NCBI GenBank assembly: GCA_964401615.1
Contig: CAYNZF010000094.1
Location: forward strand, 1-6,208
Length of the DNA stretch: 6,208 nt
Direction of reading: 5' to 3'
DNA from: JAXGQD01 sp964401615
GTDB taxonomy: Bacteria > Bacillota > Clostridia > Saccharofermentanales > Fastidiosipilaceae
The translations under genes were made by a program, and so were the position numbers. Below are positions 1 to 6,208 of the stretch, piece by piece. Every line of letters starts with the position of its first letter. Position 1 is the stretch's first letter. The notes beneath the pieces were generated by a model that saw only the letters and a list, made by a program, of their open reading frames with translations, made no database searches and was not told the DNA's origin.

Positions 1-26
1 GAGATGTGGCTCATCTCTTCATTTTT
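1..26 (+). terminator. Possible intrinsic terminator of an upstream gene
   Basis: GAGATG (1-6) and CATCTC (12-17) are perfect reverse complements around a 5-nt loop. A T-rich run (18-26, interrupted by CA) follows immediately. This is the layout of a rho-independent terminator, probably ending a plus-strand gene that lies left of the window. The stem is short and only half G+C. It begins exactly at the window edge, so it could be longer than what is seen. Chance pairing in A+T-rich DNA is a real alternative. Confidence 0.4.
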
Positions 27-163
27 GAATTTACACCAACTATACGGACTCTATCCGGGACTAGAATCAAGACGGTGAACTTTGATTTTTAGAGACAGAC
101 GAAAAATTTGATTAGTATGTTAATAATCACTCGTTTGTTTATAGAAAAATCAAAAATATGTTA

Positions 164-192
164 TTGTTCGATAAAGTGAATCGTACTATATT
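164..192 (+). promoter_or_regulatory. Candidate housekeeping-type promoter for the TPR gene
   Basis: TTGTTC (164-169) and TATATT (187-192) are separated by 17 bp, the optimal spacing. The -10 hexamer matches the TATAAT consensus at 5 of 6 positions; the -35 matches TTGACA at only 3 of 6. Transcription from here would give a leader of nearly 200 nt before the ATG. A weaker alternative is TTGCAC (285-290) with TATATA (311-316), but its 20-bp spacer is too long. A+T-rich DNA produces such matches often, so this is a candidate only. Confidence 0.3.
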
Positions 193-372
193 TATCGTAT
201 AGATAGTTATAACACCACAATTCGGAATATATGTTGGCGCAAATTTTTCGAGACACAACGTGCAAAGTCATAAATTGTCGGCGCTTGCACACTTTCCGTT
301 AAACGTTTTGTATATAGAATCCAAGAAATAACAGTCATTTTCACCCGCGCGGTTTTCTCAGGTGATCCTTTT

Positions 373-390
373 GAGGGTCAATTTGGTGAG
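373..390 (+). promoter_or_regulatory. Ribosome-binding region of the TPR gene (start ambiguous)
   Basis: Two purine-rich stretches precede the start: GAGGG (373-377), 13 nt before the ATG at 391, and GGTGAG (385-390), which abuts it. Neither spacing is ideal. Two ATG codons lie in tandem (391 and 394), and a third in-frame ATG is at 409. The second tandem ATG stands 3 nt from GGTGAG. The choice changes the protein by one to six residues and does not affect the membrane segment. Confidence 0.45.
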
Positions 391-1650
391 ATGATGAACG
401 ATTATGCGATGAGCGATCACAGAAGTTATGGAGACCTGAAAAACCGAAATTGGTTTCGGCGGACGGCGGTATTGTTGGCTGTCGTTTTGGCATTGAGCGC
501 CGTTTTGGCGAGCACGGTCTACGTATCCGCTGACCCGTCTGATTTTACTGAGGGGCCGGATGTGGCCGCGGGTGAGCTCATATTAGAAGATAATAAATAT
601 ATTGAGCAAAACTGGTTGGAAAGAGTTAGTTCAGTGGCCTCCTCGGCTTTGACCGCTCCGACAAGCTTTGATGATTACTACCGGCTTGCTGAGATTGCTA
701 TTTCTCGCAGCGACTATCCTGCGGCTCTACAACATATCGATACCTGCTTAAACCTAGTGGAATCTAATCCACTCAGCCAGGCCCAGGTCTGGCTGGTGAA
801 AGGCTGTCTGGAAACGCTGGTGGATGAAGACAGTGCAGCGCTCGAGAGTTTGACTGAGGCAGCTGCGTTAAACCCGAAGCTGGGCGATACGTATCTTGTT
901 CAGGTGCAGATATTAATCGAACGTGAAGAGTGGAACAAGGCCGCAGAAGTCTTCGAGCGTTACTTCGAACGCTCTGCAGAAATCAATACCCGCATGTACG
1001 CGGCTATGGGTGAGCTGAAGCTGATGCTCGGCGATTACCGCAGTGCAGCGGAGTATTACTCACTGTCCGTCAATAAACACAACGCGCTGGACCCGGAAAT
1101 ATTGGTTAATCGAGGCGGATGTTACGCACAGCTTGGAGCTTATCATGAAGCAGTGGAGGACTTCGCCATGGCGGCTGAGCTTGGTGCTGAGCCGCTTCAG
1201 TATGTCGACAATCTGGTCCTTTGCCAGCTCCTCCTAAAAGATTACACGGCCGTATTGGAGATCGGTGAGAGCCTGGCCGCAGATCAGCGTTCAGCTGAAC
1301 TTCTGCAAAACATGGGTGTTGCTGCCATGGCCCTGGAGAAAATGGCAGGGGCAGAAACTTATTTCAGTCAATCGCTCGCGTTGAACAGTGAACTGCCATC
1401 CGTTTATTATTACCGCGGTATATGCCGCTTGTCGCTGGAACGCTACGATGAGGCCTGTCGAGATTTTTCGATGTCGATAGCAAGAGGTGAGGCACTGCAA
1501 CTGTCCTATTACAATCGCGGTGTTTCATACCTGAAAAACGAGCAATACAACGAAGCACAAACTGATTTGGTAAGGACAGTCCAGACAGATGAAGATCCAT
1601 TGATTACGAAGTCAGCACGGGCGATTTTACAGCAGCTTGGTGGGACCTGA
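391..1650 (+). CDS. Membrane-anchored or secreted TPR-repeat protein
   Basis: This gene encodes 419 residues. Residues 25-45 form one hydrophobic segment preceded by basic residues (K17, R19, R23, R24), so the N-terminus is a Sec signal or an uncleaved anchor. V45-S46-A47 before D48 would suit signal peptidase I. The rest should lie outside the membrane. From about residue 93 to 402 the chain reads as nine consecutive 33-36-residue helix-turn-helix units, roughly 93-127, 128-163, 164-197, 198-232, 233-267, 268-301, 302-334, 335-368 and 369-402. Typical TPR positions are visible: the small/large pattern, a Tyr near the turn (as in GDYRSAAEYY and ERYDEACRDF), and Asn/Asp-Pro between units. TPR arrays bind other proteins or peptides and have no catalytic role; no enzymatic domain is attached. 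The partner is unknown. The neighbouring giant secreted protein is an obvious candidate, but this is inference. The start at 391 is one of two tandem ATGs. Confidence 0.88.
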   Translation: MMNDYAMSDHRSYGDLKNRNWFRRTAVLLAVVLALSAVLASTVYVSADPSDFTEGPDVAAGELILEDNKYIEQNWLERVSSVASSALTAPTSFDDYYRLAEIAISRSDYPAALQHIDTCLNLVESNPLSQAQVWLVKGCLETLVDEDSAALESLTEAAALNPKLGDTYLVQVQILIEREEWNKAAEVFERYFERSAEINTRMYAAMGELKLMLGDYRSAAEYYSLSVNKHNALDPEILVNRGGCYAQLGAYHEAVEDFAMAAELGAEPLQYVDNLVLCQLLLKDYTAVLEIGESLAADQRSAELLQNMGVAAMALEKMAGAETYFSQSLALNSELPSVYYYRGICRLSLERYDEACRDFSMSIARGEALQLSYYNRGVSYLKNEQYNEAQTDLVRTVQTDEDPLITKSARAILQQLGGT

Positions 1651-1668
1651 GTCTCACAGATATTTTTT
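1640..1668 (+). terminator. Terminator-like hairpin spanning the TPR stop codon
   Basis: GTGGGAC (1640-1646) pairs with GTCTCAC (1651-1657) as a 7-bp stem with one G-U pair, closing the tetraloop CTGA (1647-1650). The TGA stop codon (1648-1650) lies in that loop. A run of six T (1663-1668) follows after a 5-nt AGATA gap. The gap weakens the prediction, since a strong intrinsic terminator has the U-tract directly after the stem. If active, it would separate transcription of the TPR gene from the large gene downstream. Confidence 0.45.
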
Positions 1669-1768
1669 AGCATTTTGATTTAGAAAAATCACAAGATTCT
1701 TTATGCAAAAACGAAAACAAACTCAATTGTCTTTAGCCCTTATGCTACATACATAAGGATGACATTAC
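1669..1768 (+). promoter_or_regulatory. Spacer likely holding the promoter of the giant-protein gene
   Basis: This short A+T-rich spacer lies between a terminator-like hairpin and the start of the large gene. The best promoter-like sequence is an extended -10, TGCTACATA (1743-1751). TTGTCT (1727-1732), which matches the -35 consensus at 4 of 6 positions, lies only 13 bp upstream of the TACATA hexamer, so the two do not form a well-spaced pair. TTGTCT with TACATA at 1750-1755 has 17-bp spacing, but the -10 matches at only 3 of 6 positions. A promoter here is plausible from context; its exact position is not supported. Confidence 0.25.
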
Positions 1769-1774
1769 AGGAAG
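1769..1774 (+). promoter_or_regulatory. Ribosome-binding site deciding the 1783 start
   Basis: AGGAAG (1769-1774) stands 8 nt before the ATG at 1783, a normal Shine-Dalgarno spacing. An in-frame ATG also occurs at 1759 and would add eight residues (MTLQEVIK). It is preceded only by an abutting AAGG, so it is less likely. Starting at 1783 also gives a signal peptide of ordinary length. Confidence 0.65.
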
Positions 1775-1782
1775 TGATTAAG

Positions 1783-4700
1783 ATGTCATATTCAGATTGT
1801 AAGGTCCGTTCGCAGAACAAAGTCATCAGATTTTTCTTTTGTCTTGTTCTGGTAAGCCTGTTGCTTCTGGTCATTACACCGGCAGGTCAGTGCAAAGCCG
1901 CTGATTTGTCCACGGGGTTGATACCAACGGGCACAGCTGCTCCGGAAGGAGCTTCTGATCCCGCAGACACAACAGTTCTGAGTGATCCGACTTTCCTTAC
2001 AGAGCCTGTTTCAGTGACTGATTCTTTTGATTCAGCCAATACTACTGAAACGGGTGATATGACTCTTTTGGCTGCTGAAAATACCGTACCTGAGACGACC
2101 GTACCGTCGGAACCTCTTGTTACGACTGAGCCCATCGCTCCGACAGAGCCCATCGCATTGACAGAGCCCATCGGTCTGACAGAGCCCGTCGCTCCGACAG
2201 AGCCCATCGGTCTGACAGAGCCCGTCGCTCCGACAGAGCCCATCGGTCTGACAGAGCCCTTCGCTCCGACAGAGCCCATTGCTCCCACCGAGCCCACGGC
2301 TTTGAGTGAACCGCAGTTGTTGACCTACACGCTTGAGCCGGCTGAGTTTTCTGAGCCTAGCGACCCCGTACTTTCAACTGTCCCGTTGAGATCACTATCG
2401 TTGACGGCACCCTTGCTTTTGCCTGAAGAAGGTGAGCCGCTGCTTTCAAATGAAATGACAAGCATGCCTATGATGATGACACTTGAATCTGAGCCGATTG
2501 ATCCCACAGCGGATCAAACGGCTTATTTTGTGCAGGGAAACGTCGCGTTCGCGAACACGGACAGCAGCAATGCCATTCAGCAAGCGGTTGACGCGGCCTT
2601 GGAGTATGCCCGTACCAACGCGATTACAGCCTTGACCATCACTGTGCGTGACGGAATATACAGCGGAGGTTTGAGTTTCAAGCAGGGAAGTGCGGCGGAT
2701 TTGTCAGAAGGCATCACTATGTCTGTGCTGGCTCATGACGCCGGCGAGGACAAGCTTTCTTCAGCGGGTGCCGTTGAAGTTGAGGGCGATTTACTTTTCG
2801 ATTACGCGAATTTGCAAATTATTTTGGCCGGACTCTATTTTTCCACTGGCAAAACGACCATTACTACGGTTCAAAGTCCTTCAGTGACTGTTTACGGAAC
2901 GGTGTTGGACGACATCATCAGCTTAAGCGTCAATGGTCAAGCGACCGCAGCGGTCTATGGAGGTGGAGGTAAAGATGATCTCACCCTGACCAGCGCGGGC
3001 AAGACCTATGAAGAAAATGCACCGCCGGCCAGCACCGCCGCGACGCTCAATGGTGGCAGCGGAGACGATCTGCTGACGCTGAGCACTAATCTCGCTTTTG
3101 CCAATACGACGGTTACGGCCAATGTTCAAGGTGGTGTCGATGAAGACCGCTTGAATCTGGTCGGAACGCTGGATAACTTCACGCCCAATATGTCCGGCAA
3201 CGCTTCTCAAATCACCCTGCATGCCATGGCGGTGACCTCGCTCTTCGGCACTTGGCAGTTAAATACTATGAGAAACAACCTGATTGTGAATCTCTCAGGT
3301 TCCAATATTGAAAAATTTACGGATGAACTGGTGAACAAGGCTGCCGTGACGCTGTCGACGACGGGTACGCAGAGCCGCACCGGTTTTTCTTTTACTGATT
3401 ATGTGATTGCAAATCCTGCTGCAACGGTGAATACGACAATCACGATTTCCAACCCCGGCACGCTCTTCTTGTCGAAGGTGCTCGTGCGAGGTGATGTGCT
3501 GCAAGTGCAGAACCTGACTGCCGCCGGTATGGATATTGTGCTGAGAGGGCGGGACATTGCTGCCCTGGCCGGCAGCACCATCAGCGGCCGCAGCGTGGAA
3601 ATCTCCGCGTATGACGATGACAGTCATACCTTCCAGGTCTTGGGTGACACCCTTGATCCGACCAATCCTCTGGGCGCGGTCGACGTCAGCTTCTTTGATG
3701 TCTCGAGTGAAGCGAGAGTCACCATCGGTGTCGGCGCTGCGCTGCATTCGGACGATTCGATTGACATCAGTGCCCGCAGTATTCAGAACCAACCCTTGCT
3801 GCCGACTTTGCAAAGTCTAATGAACGCGGGTTTGGGTGAAGAATTTGGTAATCTGTTGAATTTTAACTTTCTCGCCATTAAAACGGGAGAGGCGATTATA
3901 GATATTTTTGGTTCGCTTACCGCCGCCAAGGCCATTAGAGCGACTGCCCATTCCTTGATCCATGTCTCGGCTGCCAGTGACAACATTTCCTATGTCATGC
4001 CACTGTCCATCGGTGTGGTGGACGCCTTGGCACGGGTCAAACTGGGGGATGGCGCGGTGCTGAATGCCGGTACGGATGTGATCCTGAAGGCTTCCACTGA
4101 TGTCGATTTGACTGCAGCTGCACGAACCGGTCTACTTCCGATCGCCATCGCAGTTTCCACTGCACATGGTACCTCTGAAGTTGAAGCGGGCGGTAACAGT
4201 GTCATCATCGCGGCAGGCGATGTGTCGCTGGAAGCGGATGGCAAAATGAAGGTCTCGACCGAAGCCACTGAGCCTTCGCTCATCGAAGGCGGCGGTACAG
4301 GGAGCTTGCTGCCGGGTTCCGGTGGTTATTTTGCCATCAGTGTGGTGCAGCAAATGGTCTCAGCCAAGATAACGGGTGCTGCTCATGTCACAGCCGGAAG
4401 TGATCCGGAGGACAAACTGCGGGTCTCAGCACGTGCTCAAGAAACCGTCGAGAATATTGCCCAGTCTTCGGAAAGCCCGAATGGGGAAGGCAATGGTGAA
4501 AGCTTTACGATCACCAGCATTGTCGGCATGATCAACGGCTTGAGCGGAATTATCGCCAATCCGCAAAGTGCGCTTAACCTGATGATCGAAAAATTGAACG
4601 GCGCGACCGGTGGACTGGTCGATGTGGTTGACCAGGCCAGTGGCGGTGCTATTGGAAACGCGACGGGTGGTGGAGAAGGAAACACCAGCTCCTTCCAGTT

Positions 4701-6208
4701 GGTGGGTGCGCTGGGTGTTTGCTATGCACTGAACGAAAGTACGGCTCAAATTGATACAAGCGAACCGGTCTCGGCCGGTGGTGACGTTTCTGTGACCGCC
4801 CTGGCTGACACCAAAGTCGAAAATACGGCTGACGGATCGCCGGTGGGCGGTGTGACTTCGACCGGTGCCGGTTTCGGAGTCGGTGTCGCAGTCAACGTGC
4901 TGCAGCACAAGGCGACGGCCAGCATCAGCAGCAGCGTCACAGCCGGCGGCCTGCAGCTGTCTGCCTTGACCAATGAATTGCTCGCTTCAGCGATCGCCAA
5001 AGCAGGAGCCAGTTTTGGCAGCTTCGGTTTGGCCGGCGCCATCGCCGTCCAAGTCCTGGGTGCAAACAATAGGGCGCTGATCAACAACAATACGGCCGGG
5101 ACTGCGGTCATCACTTTGGGTGCGGGTAGTCTGGACATTTTAGCCAAGATATTGAATGCAACAATACTCGTGTCTGCGGAAGGGTCAGCCGAGACCGAAG
5201 CGGGCAGCTTTGGTATAGGCGCGGGCATTGCGGTCTCCGTGACCTCAATCAACAGCCACGCTTTGCTGGGTGATCTGGCGAATATACGAAATAGGAGCGG
5301 CACGTCTCTGCTGAGCAGTTCGACTGAAGCTTTCTTTAAAGGCAGCGAAACGGTGACCGCCAAAGCGGGTGGAGCGGGAGGTATTTCTATTGTTCCGGCG
5401 CTCGCCCTGACCATTTCCAATGTAAATGTGAATGCGCACCTTGGCTTACCCCCAACGAGCAGCGCGCCTCTGGAAGTCGAAGGAGACCTCCTGGTTGAAG
5501 CGGTCGCGGACATTGCCCGCACCTCGTCGAGTGACGCGAGCTCTTCCGGTGGAACCACAGCCAGTGTCGGTATGGCGCTGTCCATCAATATTCTGAATGA
5601 CAAAGCCAATTCCAAACTCAGCCGCAGTGTCCGCGCTAACTCCGTCGCAGTGCGCGCCAAATCGATCAGCCGCACGAATGCCAGAGCCAAAGCCAGCGCT
5701 TCCGGTACTGCACCGGCTGCGGAAGAAACCACCGCTGAAGAGGGCACTGAGCCTCCCGCTGCGGATCCCGCCGATCCACCACCTGCGGATGATCAGGCCG
5801 ATGCCATAGCCGACAGTGCCGGCGGACTACAGAGCCTTGCGGATCCCGCAGCTGATCTTACAACCAATGCCGGCCGTCTGAGCGGACGTAAAAAAGCAGA
5901 TACGGCCGAAGGAAAAATCTCCGTCTCAGCCGCTTTCGTGCTGAATCTCATTGACAACTATTCTCTGGCCGAAATCGCTGATGGTGTGGTCATTTTCACC
6001 ACAGGCGCCACCGAGGTCAGTACACTGAATGACACCGATGGCAAAGCGGTGGCCGATGCCAGCGCGACCAACTCCCAAATCAATGTGGGTGTAGCCGTGG
6101 CGATTCAGGACATAAAATACGAGAATATTGCTACAGTCAGCGGGGCCCGCATCACGGCCGCTTCGCTCTCCGTCATCGCCAATACCGTGGGCGCAGATCT
6201 TATCATTC
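1783..6208 (+). CDS. Giant repetitive secreted adhesin-like protein, 3' end beyond window
   Basis: The frame is open from the ATG at 1783 to the right edge: 1475 complete codons without a stop, so only the N-terminal part is seen. Residues 1-39 look like a Sec signal peptide: a basic n-region (K7, R9, K13, R16), a hydrophobic core (about 17-31) and likely cleavage after C37-K38-A39. The cysteine does not fit a lipobox. Next come a Pro/Thr/Glu-rich stalk (about 40-246), a beta-helix-like domain with RTX-like motifs (about 247-460), a further beta-rich segment, and eleven or more diverged beta-strand repeats (about 740-1468). After the signal region I see one cysteine (C980). This resembles the filamentous, leukotoxin LktA-like or beta-strand-repeat families of very large surface proteins; the assignment rests on pattern, not on a search. 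A role in adhesion, biofilm or host contact is inferred. The C-terminus, where a sortase motif, SLH domains or a type I export signal might lie, is missing. Confidence 0.88.
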   Translation, partial: MSYSDCKVRSQNKVIRFFFCLVLVSLLLLVITPAGQCKAADLSTGLIPTGTAAPEGASDPADTTVLSDPTFLTEPVSVTDSFDSANTTETGDMTLLAAENTVPETTVPSEPLVTTEPIAPTEPIALTEPIGLTEPVAPTEPIGLTEPVAPTEPIGLTEPFAPTEPIAPTEPTALSEPQLLTYTLEPAEFSEPSDPVLSTVPLRSLSLTAPLLLPEEGEPLLSNEMTSMPMMMTLESEPIDPTADQTAYFVQGNVAFANTDSSNAIQQAVDAALEYARTNAITALTITVRDGIYSGGLSFKQGSAADLSEGITMSVLAHDAGEDKLSSAGAVEVEGDLLFDYANLQIILAGLYFSTGKTTITTVQSPSVTVYGTVLDDIISLSVNGQATAAVYGGGGKDDLTLTSAGKTYEENAPPASTAATLNGGSGDDLLTLSTNLAFANTTVTANVQGGVDEDRLNLVGTLDNFTPNMSGNASQITLHAMAVTSLFGTWQLNTMRNNLIVNLSGSNIEKFTDELVNKAAVTLSTTGTQSRTGFSFTDYVIANPAATVNTTITISNPGTLFLSKVLVRGDVLQVQNLTAAGMDIVLRGRDIAALAGSTISGRSVEISAYDDDSHTFQVLGDTLDPTNPLGAVDVSFFDVSSEARVTIGVGAALHSDDSIDISARSIQNQPLLPTLQSLMNAGLGEEFGNLLNFNFLAIKTGEAIIDIFGSLTAAKAIRATAHSLIHVSAASDNISYVMPLSIGVVDALARVKLGDGAVLNAGTDVILKASTDVDLTAAARTGLLPIAIAVSTAHGTSEVEAGGNSVIIAAGDVSLEADGKMKVSTEATEPSLIEGGGTGSLLPGSGGYFAISVVQQMVSAKITGAAHVTAGSDPEDKLRVSARAQETVENIAQSSESPNGEGNGESFTITSIVGMINGLSGIIANPQSALNLMIEKLNGATGGLVDVVDQASGGAIGNATGGGEGNTSSFQLVGALGVCYALNESTAQIDTSEPVSAGGDVSVTALADTKVENTADGSPVGGVTSTGAGFGVGVAVNVLQHKATASISSSVTAGGLQLSALTNELLASAIAKAGASFGSFGLAGAIAVQVLGANNRALINNNTAGTAVITLGAGSLDILAKILNATILVSAEGSAETEAGSFGIGAGIAVSVTSINSHALLGDLANIRNRSGTSLLSSSTEAFFKGSETVTAKAGGAGGISIVPALALTISNVNVNAHLGLPPTSSAPLEVEGDLLVEAVADIARTSSSDASSSGGTTASVGMALSINILNDKANSKLSRSVRANSVAVRAKSISRTNARAKASASGTAPAAEETTAEEGTEPPAADPADPPPADDQADAIADSAGGLQSLADPAADLTTNAGRLSGRKKADTAEGKISVSAAFVLNLIDNYSLAEIADGVVIFTTGATEVSTLNDTDGKAVADASATNSQINVGVAVAIQDIKYENIATVSGARITAASLSVIANTVGADLII
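2125..2304 (+). repeat. 18-bp tandem repeat encoding a TEP[IV][AG][PL] hexapeptide
   Basis: Ten consecutive 18-bp units encode residues 115-174 of the giant protein, with consensus Thr-Glu-Pro-Ile/Val-Ala/Gly-Pro/Leu. A degenerate eleventh unit (SEPQLL) follows at 2305-2322. There is a second level of order. The 36-bp pairs at 2161-2196 and 2197-2232 are identical, and the pair at 2233-2268 differs by one base (GTC to TTC, Val to Phe). Such near-identity at the DNA level suggests recent duplication by slippage or recombination. Units are multiples of three, so copy-number change would alter stalk length without breaking the frame. Similar Pro/Thr-rich stretches in surface proteins act as extended, often glycosylated, spacers. 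Confidence 0.92.
2521..3156 (+). other. N-terminal beta-helix-like domain with RTX-like motifs
   Basis: This segment covers residues 247-458 of the giant protein. Its first part has a helix-like IQQAVDAALEYA (265-276) followed by LTITVRDGIYSGGLSF (284-299). That resembles the entry of pectate-lyase-like right-handed beta-helix domains, which commonly show an amphipathic cap and a V-x-x-G-x-Y strand. Four Gly/Asp motifs then follow: GTVLDDIIS (372-380), GGGGKDDLT (393-401), GGSGDDLLT (424-432) and GGVDEDRLN (450-458). They fit the RTX calcium-binding nonapeptide GGxGxDxUx to varying degrees, the third best. They are spaced 21 to 31 residues apart and not in tandem, so they may be turns of a beta-solenoid and not a classical RTX block. 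Calcium binding is inferred. Confidence 0.55.
3793..3927 (+). other. Helical insertion in the beta-rich region (residues 671-715)
   Basis: Between a beta-type stretch ending SDDSIDISARS and the first clear beta repeat, residues 671-715 change character. They are rich in Leu, Asn, Phe, Ala and Ile, with few Gly/Val strand patterns (for example LLPTLQSLMNAGLGEEF), and look helical. It reads as a protrusion or subdomain inserted in the solenoid. I recognise no known domain. Confidence 0.4.
4441..4698 (+). other. Insertion between beta repeats 3 and 4 (residues 887-972)
   Basis: About 86 residues separate the third and fourth beta repeats. They begin with a polar Ser/Glu/Gly/Asn stretch. A hydrophobic segment then includes a likely amphipathic helix (SALNLMIEKLNG, about residues 932-943), and the insertion ends in a Gly/Asn-rich linker. 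It is flanked by Gly/Glu/Asn linkers on both sides (about 905-912 and 960-970), as expected for a subdomain looped out of a solenoid. No known domain is recognised. Confidence 0.4.
5701..5913 (+). other. Acidic Pro/Ala-rich insertion between beta repeats 9 and 10
   Basis: Residues 1307-1377 break the repeat array with a low-complexity stretch rich in Ala, Asp, Glu, Pro and Thr, strongly acidic in its first half (for example EETTAEEGTEPPAADPADPP). A basic SGRKK (1367-1371) occurs near its end, just before the next beta repeat begins. The composition recalls the N-terminal stalk. It is probably a disordered loop outside the solenoid, possibly protease-accessible at the basic cluster; that last point is speculation. 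Confidence 0.5.

Larger units (their letters stand above)
27..390. other. A+T-rich intergenic region with no gene seen
   Basis: This stretch is clearly richer in A+T than the genes that follow and holds no credible coding frame on either strand. I see no tRNA-like or riboswitch-like fold. Small symmetrical elements are present: a perfect 8-bp palindrome GTTATAAC (206-213), another CCGCGCGG (345-352), and a 10-bp inverted repeat TTTGATTTTT (81-90) / AAAAATCAAA (145-154). The last is low complexity and expected by chance in such DNA. The region most likely carries the promoter and leader of the TPR gene. Confidence 0.6.
4000..6186 (+). repeat. At least eleven diverged beta-strand repeats (protein level)
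   Basis: Reading the giant protein by eye, one pattern recurs: a Gly/Ala/Val hydrophobic strand (like GFGVGVAVNVL), a polar N/H/K-containing turn, an A-x-I strand, then a V-x-A-G-G-x-V-x-V-x-A strand. Approximate copies are at residues 740-772, 786-819, 849-885, 973-1009, 1029-1064, 1082-1124, 1143-1198, 1200-1243, 1260-1296, 1378-1416 and 1432-1468. DNA identity between copies is low, so these are old repeats. The alternating pattern predicts a stacked beta-solenoid. It matches the repeats of LktA-like filamentous adhesins as I know them. The array probably continues beyond the window. Confidence 0.7.

Noticed and set aside
81..154. 10-bp inverted repeat TTTGATTTTT / AAAAATCAAA in the upstream spacer
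   Set aside because: The arms are low-complexity A/T sequence separated by 54 bp in A+T-rich DNA, so chance explains them. No mobile-element gene or target duplication is nearby.
1759..1782. Alternative in-frame start ATG at 1759 for the giant gene
   Set aside because: It has only an abutting AAGG upstream. The ATG at 1783 has AGGAAG at an 8-nt spacing and gives a normal signal-peptide length.
1888..1896. Possible lipoprotein signal around C37
   Set aside because: The residues before the cysteine are A-G-Q, and Gln directly before Cys does not fit a lipobox. Cleavage after CKA by signal peptidase I fits better.
1887..2297. Minus-strand frame encoding repeated GSVGAM-like hexapeptides
   Set aside because: It is the mirror image of the 18-bp tandem repeat. 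The plus strand has a ribosome site, a signal peptide and a frame that continues for thousands of bases; the minus frame has none of these.
1783..3000. Two-partner secretion (FHA-type TPS) domain at the N-terminus
   Set aside because: The segment after the signal peptide is a Pro/Thr/Glu-rich stalk. I see no NPNG- or NPNL-type motifs and no early beta-helix of the TPS kind, and no TpsB-like partner gene is in the window.
4746..5747. Long open frame of 333 codons on the minus strand
   Set aside because: It lies antisense within the giant gene, whose plus-strand frame is continuous and has a recognisable repeat pattern. The minus frame translates to a biased Ala/Pro/Leu/Ser-rich chain with no domain, as expected from the codon bias of the opposite strand.

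Overview
The window looks like bacterial chromosomal DNA carrying two co-directional plus-strand genes that both encode exported or membrane-anchored proteins. The taxon is not determinable with confidence. The Sec-type signal sequences, purine-rich ribosome sites and moderate G+C genes flanked by A+T-rich spacers would fit a Clostridia-like Firmicute, but nothing here is diagnostic. No rRNA, tRNA, CRISPR array, transposase or phage gene is visible.

Layout. Positions 1-26 resemble the intrinsic terminator of an upstream gene that lies outside the window. Positions 27-390 are an A+T-rich spacer with one plausible promoter (164-192) and no credible ORF. Positions 391-1650 encode a 419-residue protein with one N-terminal membrane or signal segment and about nine tandem tetratricopeptide (TPR) repeats. 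A terminator-like hairpin sits directly over its stop codon (1640-1668). A 132-bp spacer follows, and from 1783 a reading frame runs without a stop to the right edge (6208). It encodes at least 1475 residues.

This second gene dominates the window. It encodes the N-terminal part of a giant repetitive secreted protein. In order it has a signal peptide (about 1-39), a Pro/Thr/Glu-rich low-complexity stalk containing a hexapeptide tandem repeat (residues 115-174), a parallel-beta-helix-like domain with four RTX-like Gly/Asp motifs (about 247-460), a further beta-rich segment, and at least eleven diverged copies of a hydrophobic/glycine beta-strand repeat (about 740-1468). Non-repeat insertions interrupt the beta-rich part in three places. 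The architecture is that of very large filamentous or leukotoxin-like adhesins, but its function, surface anchoring and C-terminus are not visible.

Working together. Both products are predicted to cross or sit in the membrane and the genes are neighbours. The TPR protein might therefore assist assembly or export of the giant protein, but the terminator-like element between them argues against a simple operon, so any link is inference only.
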